A program made the translations under genes and the position numbers. The notes under the pieces are model-generated. The model was not told the DNA's origin. It did no database searches and saw only the letters and a program-made list of their open reading frames with translations. Positions 24,728-30,457 of a stretch of DNA of 30,457 nt are shown here, in pieces. Positions within the stretch are counted from its first letter, which is position 1, and each line of letters starts with the position of its first letter. The stretch is from an uncultured Aquimonas sp. Lineage in GTDB: Bacteria > Pseudomonadota > Gammaproteobacteria > Xanthomonadales > Xanthomonadaceae. Location: positions 1 to 30,457 of the forward strand of contig NZ_CALART010000031.1 of assembly GCF_937888285.1 (NCBI RefSeq). The letters are read 5' to 3'.

Positions 24728-26647
24728 TCAGCTAGCGGGCGAGGCTTCCAGGGACAGCACGTCCACGTGTTCAGGGCTGGCGTAGAGATGCAGCTGCCAG
24801 CTGCGCGCGCCCGCGTCGGCATCGCCGGGAATCACGAACAGTGAGAGCGTCAGGTCCGCATAGGCAGGGCTGAGCACTTGACCCTCGAGGGCAAGCGAAA
24901 CGCGCTCAAAGGGCAGATAGCGGAAGGCGCGGTGCGCCACGACGATCACGCTGCCGGGCTGCGAGAGGCCCGACAGCGCGAAGTCCCGCGCCTGCGCCTC
25001 GACCCGTCGCGGCAGTGCGTTGGTTTCGGGGCGTACTGCCTTTAGCGGCGGCCCGCTGTGCAGAATCACCGAGCCCGGAAACAGGCCCATGCGCCCGATG
25101 CTCCGCTGCGGCAGCAGATTGGCGGCACGCCAAGCGTCCCGCTGCAGGCCGACCCAAGCGGCACCACCCACTTGTCCGGGCCCGCCCAACTGCAGGGCGT
25201 GCGCATCACCGCAGGCATGCAGCAGGCTGACCGCCGAGGTGTACTCGAGCTGCTGCGCCAGATGACCGTATACGGTGACCGGTTCACAGGTGAACGCAGC
25301 GAGGTCGAACAAGTCCAGGAAGCGCGTGCGCGGCAGGCGGAAACTGCGACCCTCGAGATCCGTGTAGCCACGGACATCCAGGTAAGGGTGTCTGCCCCCC
25401 GAGGCGTCGACGTCCGGGAAGACCTCGGTGCGGTTGAGCCACGCATAGCAGGCTACCGTCTGCCCTACGCCGACAGTGAACAGCAGCAGGACGGCGCTGC
25501 GCAGCAGCGGTCGCGACCACCAGGCCTGCAGACCCATGGCGATCAGCGCGGCGATGAAAAGCCAGTGCGCATACACCATCCAGGGCGGCATCCAGGCGCG
25601 GATTGCAGCGACGAACATCGAGTGCAGCAGCAGCAGCGCCACCAGCGCCAGCACCCGGCGCCTCAGCCCGGACTCGGTGCGCAGGCGCAGCGACAGGCCC
25701 GCGGCGGCCAAGGCCAGAAGTGCGAGGTAGGCGGCGAACAGCACGGCCGCAGCCTCGCGCGAAAGCCCGAGCCAGTAGCGCGCCAGATAGTGCGGCGCGT
25801 GCACGATCACCGCATGGATGAGCTCCAGGCCAGCCATGGGTGAAGGCAGGCTCCAGTCGGATCGCGCATAGGTCGACAGTCGGTCGGGCGCTTCCGTGCC
25901 GCCGAGCCACTGCTGGATCAACATCGGCGCCAGCGACGCCAGCAGGGGTAGACCCATGGCCATGAGATGCAGCACAGCGCGCCAGTCGCGGGGCGCCATA
26001 GCGAGGCTGCAGGCGACCAGCGCGGCGCCGAGCAGGGCCAGCGTGGGGTGAGCCGCACACATGAGCGCCAGCGCCAGGCCGACGCCGAGAGCCCGAACAA
26101 CGCCGGGACGCTCGCGATAGCGCAGCGCCATCCAGGCGCCGAACAGCAGGCTGGGCACCACCATGATCGGGTGGGTGAGCGAGCCGAACGCAGTCACGCC
26201 CCACGATGGCAAGGCGAGCGCGAGCGCAAACAGCAGACCCTCGCTGGGCGAGCCCAGCCGACGCCCCAGTGCGTAGGCCAGCGGGAACTGCAGGCCCGAG
26301 ATCGCACCCATGGTTGCGGTGACTGCGGCAGCGTTCGGCCACACCCACAGTGCGGGCGCCAGCAGGTAGAACCACAGCGGCCCCAGATGGACCATGCCGT
26401 TGATGGCCGGCCCCAGCACAGGAAACCACTGGCCCGAGGCGATCTGCTGGGCCATGAACAGATCGCGGTTGGTGTCCGAGCTGGACACTGCAGCGAACAG
26501 GCCCGCCAGCACCTGCAGCAGCACCAGCAGCGCGATCACAGCCCAATGCCAATGCGAGGGCTGTCCCTGCGCGGGTGGTGGCTGGGGTGCAGCGCTATCG
26601 GATGGCGTCACGGCAGGGAAGAACGCGACAGATCGATACGGGAGCAT
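24728..26647 (-). CDS. Polytopic membrane glycosyltransferase-like protein (GT39/PMT-like, GT-C fold)
   Basis: A 639-aa membrane protein with about ten to twelve hydrophobic helices in residues 35-420 and a soluble periplasmic-type C-terminus. The first loop after helix 1 carries SSSDTNRDLFMAQQIASGQW (Asp58 and Asp62), like the acidic loop of lipid-linked-sugar GT-C enzymes; HLGPLWFYLLAP follows. These enzymes transfer sugars from polyprenyl phosphates to lipids or proteins at the outer face of the inner membrane. The donor and acceptor are unknown. The ATG at 26647 is the only start for the full N-terminus. No envelope sugar genes surround it. The family match is by overall topology and is weaker than for the other genes. 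Confidence 0.72.
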   Translation of the reverse strand: MLPYRSVAFFPAVTPSDSAAPQPPPAQGQPSHWHWAVIALLVLLQVLAGLFAAVSSSDTNRDLFMAQQIASGQWFPVLGPAINGMVHLGPLWFYLLAPALWVWPNAAAVTATMGAISGLQFPLAYALGRRLGSPSEGLLFALALALPSWGVTAFGSLTHPIMVVPSLLFGAWMALRYRERPGVVRALGVGLALALMCAAHPTLALLGAALVACSLAMAPRDWRAVLHLMAMGLPLLASLAPMLIQQWLGGTEAPDRLSTYARSDWSLPSPMAGLELIHAVIVHAPHYLARYWLGLSREAAAVLFAAYLALLALAAAGLSLRLRTESGLRRRVLALVALLLLHSMFVAAIRAWMPPWMVYAHWLFIAALIAMGLQAWWSRPLLRSAVLLLFTVGVGQTVACYAWLNRTEVFPDVDASGGRHPYLDVRGYTDLEGRSFRLPRTRFLDLFDLAAFTCEPVTVYGHLAQQLEYTSAVSLLHACGDAHALQLGGPGQVGGAAWVGLQRDAWRAANLLPQRSIGRMGLFPGSVILHSGPPLKAVRPETNALPRRVEAQARDFALSGLSQPGSVIVVAHRAFRYLPFERVSLALEGQVLSPAYADLTLSLFVIPGDADAGARSWQLHLYASPEHVDVLSLEASPAS

Positions 26648-26975
26648 CTGGAAAGACAGGGTGCACCGCAGTGCCTATAGCGCACGCAACGTGCGAGGCC
26701 CGCGAGTATGGACCAGACCTCGACGGGCGCGAACGCGACCCGCTCGGCAGATGCCACCCGACCGCGCGGCCGCATCGCTGACACACCTGCAGCCAAGCGC
26801 CCGCGAGCCCGCGCGTGTCGCCGGCAAGCCCGGGGCAGCTTCTGCCTGCAGAAAGGTCGTTTGCCCGACGGAGAGCCCCGCAGTGTCGACCTGAGCTGAT
26901 CGATTTCGTCGCCGGATTGCGAGTAGGGCCGCAGAACCGGCATCCGTGGCGCGAGCGGCAGCGGAGCCACCTTGC

Positions 26976-26996
26976 CCGTCGAGCGAGCCTCGACGG
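26976..26996. repeat. Perfect 8-bp inverted repeat in the SpvB-like upstream region
   Basis: CCGTCGAG (26976-26983) and CTCGACGG (26989-26996) pair around a CGAGC loop. An alternative stem CTCGA-CGGA-TCGAG (26989-27002) would compete with it. It may be a transcript structure or a binding site; function is unknown. Confidence 0.4.
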
Positions 26997-27049
26997 ATCG
27001 AGGTGTCCAAGGATGCGGCTCGGTGAATGGCGCGAACCCGAAGCGAACG

Positions 27050-27070
27050 GTGTGGGAAAAACCCCTACAC
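27050..27070 (+). promoter_or_regulatory. Candidate operator upstream of the SpvB-like gene
   Basis: GTGTGGG-AAAAACC-CCTACAC is a dyad with six of seven matching half-site positions, 83 bases before the ATG at 27153. The TGT..GG..CC..ACA form with an AT centre is reminiscent of sites bound by LuxR/NarL-type response regulators such as GacA. This is a suggestion by pattern only. Confidence 0.4.
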
Positions 27071-27142
27071 GTTTTCGTTACTGACTCCGGGCCGGCAGAC
27101 ATCCGAGCGCATGTCGGCGGCAATTTTTTGGTTTCTATCCAG

Positions 27143-27152
27143 GGGAAGACCG
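27143..27152 (+). promoter_or_regulatory. Ribosome-binding site deciding the SpvB-like start
   Basis: A purine-rich AGGGGAAG lies about four bases before the ATG at 27153. It favours this start, which gives a clean signal peptide, over the longer open frame from 27027. Confidence 0.6.
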
Positions 27153-30100
27153 ATGAAAGGTCGTGGAATCAGGGGTTTGGCCACTTGGCTGATGGGTGCC
27201 GTGGTGCTGTTGGTGAGCAGCGGCGCGTGGGCTGAGACGCGGTCGCAGACACCACCGACGCTGGGAACGGTCTGTTCGTCCAACGAACTCTCCCCGACGC
27301 CGGGCTCGACCCCGGTTTCCCCGGGGCGCTGGTGGAACCCTGCGCGCAGCGGCACCGGCTGGGACATCCATTTCGGGGCGATCAACACCACGAGTGGTTA
27401 CCAAGGGCCAACCGGCCCCGGTGCTCGTGTGCTGTCGATGACCTGGTTTTCCTATGACGCGCTGGGCAGACCGACCTGGTACGTTGCCGTGGACGACAAC
27501 TGGTTACCTCGCCCGCCCCAGACAGGGGCAACTCCGGACCTGGAACTGGATTTGTTCCAACAACGCTGGGAGTTCGATCGGCCGCAGCCGGGAAGAAGCG
27601 ACAGGATCGTGGTTGGCAAGGTTCGCGTAAAGTTTCAAGCGGATGACGCGTCACGGCTGGCCATTCAGTGGCAGCTCAACGGCGCCTGGGCGCCCGTTGA
27701 GTGCCTGCGGGACTTCGGCATCGCAGCGCAGGGCGAGCCTCAGCGCAACTACTCGAATTCTTCAGTCACTCCCGCCTACAGCGGCGCTTGGTCTGCAGAT
27801 GGAACGGATGCCTGGTCCCTGTACCAGACGGTACTTGCGTTCACGCGCAACGGTTCGACGGTGTATCGCGAGTCCGCAATCCTGACCACGTTCGACGACA
27901 GCGGCCAGCCGGTTTGGCTTGACGCGACGGATACTGATGCCGCGGCGCCGACCGAGCTGACGCTGGGCACCGCACGCACATTGCCTTACGCGTACTACTA
28001 CGTAACAACTGCTCAGTACCCCCAGCTCATTCCCAACTGGCCCTGCGACAGCGGGCAGGGGTGCTCCAGGCAGGAATGGCTGCCGCCGGCAAGCCACTGG
28101 ACGCGAACTTTCTCTGCGCCAAGCACTTGCAACGGCCAGCCCTGCATGACGGGTCTTGGGCGACCTGTCGTTCAAATGCCTGCCAACGCCCCGGGAAACC
28201 CGAAGGGCCAGTCAGTGACGCTGCTGCTACCTCCCGCAGGAGCTGAACGTGGGCTCCGGAAACTCACCGATCTCAACGTTATCCATGTTGACAAGGTGGT
28301 TTGCCCTGCGGATCCCAGCGGCTCGTGCCCGCTGAGTGTCTCCTGGTCGTCCGCAGAGGACTCAGCGCGGGTTAGGCGCGTTCAATTGGCGACTTCGCCA
28401 GGGCTCTCACCGAGTGCGGACTTGAGTTCAGGCCGACATGGAGGGCTGGTGGATACCCTGAGGGCGGGCGATCTGGTCCGCTTCGAGTTGGTCAACTGGC
28501 AGGGCACAGTTCTCCATTCGACACCCAGCGTTCGCGTGGAACGCCTGCCGCTTCGCATCCAGAGCACCAATGCGGTGCGCAGCAGCACGGTGGCGCCGGC
28601 TGACGTCACCCTGAGCGCCGAGGTGTACGGCGGCGTGCCGCCGCTGCAGGTCGAGTACTTCGTCGACAATCGCTCCATCGGCATTACCGGCGACGGCACC
28701 CCGCATACGCTGCTGTGGAAGGCCGTGGGTCCGGGCACCTACAACGTCAGGTTCGTAGTGCGGGACTCAAGCAGCAATCCGCAGATGGTGCAGGACTTTC
28801 AGCAGTTTTCCTTGGATGCACCCGCGCCGGCCAATGCGCCGGCACGCACTGCGCTGGAGCAGGCGTCCGACAGCGTCGGCACCCTGCCCGGCTCGTTCCG
28901 CGTTGACGAGAGCGGTGCCGCCACCTACGCCATCCCGCTGACCCTGCCCCCGGGCCGGGCCGGCGTCACCCCACAGCTAGGCTTCCAGTACACCAGCCAG
29001 GGCGGCGACGGCTCGATCGGCCGCGGCTGGAGCCTCACCGGCCTGTCCAACATCACCCGCTGCCGCCGCACGCGGGAAGCGGGCGACTTCAACGTGACCC
29101 GTCCGGGTGGTGCCGTCTTCGAGGACTTCGAGGGCATCACCTTTACCGACAGCGACGCCTTCTGTCTGGACGGCCAGCGCCTGCTCAATGCCGTGGCTGC
29201 GGCGCAGACCGGTTGCCCGGCGGTCGCCGGACACACCGCGACCGAGATGCGCACCGAGATCGACAGCCATCAGCGCATCTGTGCGTATCGCAGCAACAGT
29301 CTGCCGAACGCAGGTCCGCGTGCCTTCAGCGTGGAGAGCAAGGACGGCCAGCGCCGCTGGTACGGCCTGCACAACGGCGTGGGGCAGCCGGCGCAGCCGA
29401 GTTCGAGCATTGCTCTACCAGTTCTGACCAGCGGTGCCCAACTCGATGGCCCGCTCTATCTCTGGGCCATCAACCGAAGCCGGGACTCGGTCGGCAACTA
29501 CATCGACTACTTCTATACGGCAGACATGGCGCTGAGCCCGGGTGCTGTTGGCGTGTATCAGCGTGTCGGAGCGTTGCTGATTCACTCCATTCAATATGCC
29601 GGCAGCGAAACGCAGTCTGCTGCTCCGCACAGTGAGGTGCGCTTCACTTATCAGGGCGGTCAGCTCCAGCGCGACCACTTTGTCACCGGCCGCCGCTTCA
29701 GCACTTCACGCCGCCTTCAGCATATCGACGTTTTGGATAACTCAATCCTGCAGCGGCGCTACAAGCTCAACTACCTCGCTATGCCATCCGCGGTGCCGAA
29801 TGACCTTCGCACTCGACAACTCCACAGTTTGCAGGAATGTGCGCCGGAGAACCCGGCTCAGCCCGAAGGCACACACGTCTGCCTGCGGCCGACTTTGTTC
29901 AGCTACGGTGGATCCGACCCTGGCAGCGCTCAGCCAGCGACCGAGCACGCGGGCTTCGATCGGCCGTTTGGAGCCGCTGTCAGGCTAGATCCTCTGGAGA
30001 TTGGCAGCTTTACGAAGTACGAAGGAAAGAAGATTGCCGACGTAGACGGCGATGGGTTGGCAGATATTGTCTGGGTCAAAGACCGGCGTGATAACGAGAG

Positions 30101-30452
30101 CTGTGGGAGCGAGGCGCCCACCGCCATCAATCCGTCTGCTACGGGAACTGACGCAATCAGCGTGGCCTTCCTGCGCCACTACGACGAGGGAGCTACGCGA
30201 CGTATCCGCTTCGAGGACAGGCTTGCGTTCTGCACCCCTGCAGAACTCCTTAACCGTACATGGGAGCACGGGACGCCCCCAGATGAATCCTGGTTCCTGT
30301 ACGACTACAACCGCGATGGCAAGACGGACATCTTCTTCCGCGGTGAGTCCTACTGGCACGGTTTTCTTGCCACGGGCAATCCGGCGGCGCCCTTTGACCT
30401 GTCTGTCTTGCCACCCAGTTCCCTTGGACCCGCTCATCCCGGATTTGTGTAA
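27153..30452 (+). CDS. Secreted SpvB / Tc-toxin-B-like protein with VCBS/FG-GAP repeats, possibly truncated
   Basis: A 1099-aa exported protein with signal peptide cleaved after about residue 27 (VLLVSSGAWA). A beta-rich N-terminal region (about 45-330) has RWWNPARSGTGWDIHF and MTWFSYDALGRPTWYVA. An Ig-like segment (about 470-555) follows, then the SpvB-type domain from about 575 (SFRVDESGAATYAIPLTLPP, ..GDGSIGRGWSLTGLSNITRC). Calcium-binding-type repeats occur at about 961 (ADVDGDGLAD) and 1050 (DYNRDGKTD). SpvB/TcB-like proteins form shells around RHS/toxin parts and are usually much longer. Here the stop TAA (30450-30452) falls in the repeat region, five bases before the window edge, so a frameshift, nonsense mutation or genuine short form are all possible. 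No toxin domain is visible. Confidence 0.8.
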   Translation: MKGRGIRGLATWLMGAVVLLVSSGAWAETRSQTPPTLGTVCSSNELSPTPGSTPVSPGRWWNPARSGTGWDIHFGAINTTSGYQGPTGPGARVLSMTWFSYDALGRPTWYVAVDDNWLPRPPQTGATPDLELDLFQQRWEFDRPQPGRSDRIVVGKVRVKFQADDASRLAIQWQLNGAWAPVECLRDFGIAAQGEPQRNYSNSSVTPAYSGAWSADGTDAWSLYQTVLAFTRNGSTVYRESAILTTFDDSGQPVWLDATDTDAAAPTELTLGTARTLPYAYYYVTTAQYPQLIPNWPCDSGQGCSRQEWLPPASHWTRTFSAPSTCNGQPCMTGLGRPVVQMPANAPGNPKGQSVTLLLPPAGAERGLRKLTDLNVIHVDKVVCPADPSGSCPLSVSWSSAEDSARVRRVQLATSPGLSPSADLSSGRHGGLVDTLRAGDLVRFELVNWQGTVLHSTPSVRVERLPLRIQSTNAVRSSTVAPADVTLSAEVYGGVPPLQVEYFVDNRSIGITGDGTPHTLLWKAVGPGTYNVRFVVRDSSSNPQMVQDFQQFSLDAPAPANAPARTALEQASDSVGTLPGSFRVDESGAATYAIPLTLPPGRAGVTPQLGFQYTSQGGDGSIGRGWSLTGLSNITRCRRTREAGDFNVTRPGGAVFEDFEGITFTDSDAFCLDGQRLLNAVAAAQTGCPAVAGHTATEMRTEIDSHQRICAYRSNSLPNAGPRAFSVESKDGQRRWYGLHNGVGQPAQPSSSIALPVLTSGAQLDGPLYLWAINRSRDSVGNYIDYFYTADMALSPGAVGVYQRVGALLIHSIQYAGSETQSAAPHSEVRFTYQGGQLQRDHFVTGRRFSTSRRLQHIDVLDNSILQRRYKLNYLAMPSAVPNDLRTRQLHSLQECAPENPAQPEGTHVCLRPTLFSYGGSDPGSAQPATEHAGFDRPFGAAVRLDPLEIGSFTKYEGKKIADVDGDGLADIVWVKDRRDNESCGSEAPTAINPSATGTDAISVAFLRHYDEGATRRIRFEDRLAFCTPAELLNRTWEHGTPPDESWFLYDYNRDGKTDIFFRGESYWHGFLATGNPAAPFDLSVLPPSSLGPAHPGFV

Positions 30453-30457
30453 GTCCG

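Larger units (their letters stand above)
26648..27152. other. Divergent intergenic region between the glycosyltransferase-like and SpvB-like genes
   Basis: These 505 bases separate two divergent genes. Open frames within it look like GC-driven artefacts. It holds a perfect 8-bp stem (26976-26996), a 21-bp dyad (27050-27070) and a Shine-Dalgarno AGGGGAAG before the ATG at 27153. No convincing -35/-10 pair was seen. The GC content falls near the dyad (AAAAA, GTTTTCGTTA, CAATTTTTTGG), as expected near a promoter. Confidence 0.5.

Noticed and set aside
26708..27084. Small plus-strand frames before the SpvB-like gene
   Set aside because: Arg/Pro-rich, no ribosome-binding site, and not conserved-looking; treated as noncoding.

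Overview
The window looks like a chromosome segment of a high-GC gammaproteobacterium, most likely of the Xanthomonadales/Lysobacterales. The basis is a very GC-rich backbone, a tatD and a probable ubiJ of proteobacterial type, GAATCCC-type short repeats next to tatD, a REP-like palindrome of the type seen in that order, and large secreted proteins sharing a W-N-P...SG.G / W..YD..G.P.WY module. No rRNA, tRNA or CRISPR array was recognised, and species assignment is inference.

Region 1 (1-12063) reads as a defence/mobile island. It opens with the last codons of a type I methyltransferase (hsdM) overlapping hsdS, followed by hsdR, all on the plus strand. Convergent to these is a two-gene minus-strand operon: a AAA+ ATPase with a strong Shine-Dalgarno sequence, and an S8 (subtilisin-type) serine protease 29 bases downstream. 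A small HTH regulator is divergent from them, with a palindrome in the shared upstream region. This ATPase/protease pair resembles the anti-phage pair I recall being called IteA/IteS. Next comes a tightly coupled minus-strand trio (AlpA-type excisionase/regulator, unknown 142-aa protein, RepA-like ATPase) joined by GTGA and ATGACTAA overlaps, typical of an integrative element. A divergent gene encodes a PLD-like protein with one degenerate HKD motif. No integrase lies in the window.

Region 2 (12064-27152) is ordinary-looking chromosome with higher GC. It contains a tandem pair of lipoprotein TonB-like proteins; a minus-strand run of a Ycf46-like AAA ATPase, tatD and ubiJ; a secreted trypsin-like protease translationally coupled to a SixA-like histidine phosphatase; a YceI-family protein preceded by REP-like palindromes; a two-HKD PLD/cardiolipin-synthase-like lipoprotein; and a GT39/PMT-like polytopic membrane glycosyltransferase.

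Region 3 (27153-end) is a secreted SpvB/Tc-toxin-B-like protein with Ca-binding VCBS/FG-GAP-type repeats. It is preceded by a regulator-like dyad and ends at a stop codon five bases before the window edge, shorter than expected for the family.

The strongest leads are the ATPase/protease module with its divergent regulator, the lone PLD protein beside the mobile-element control genes, the lipid-anchored TonB pair, and the beta-rich module that appears to be shared by the secreted protease and the SpvB-like protein.
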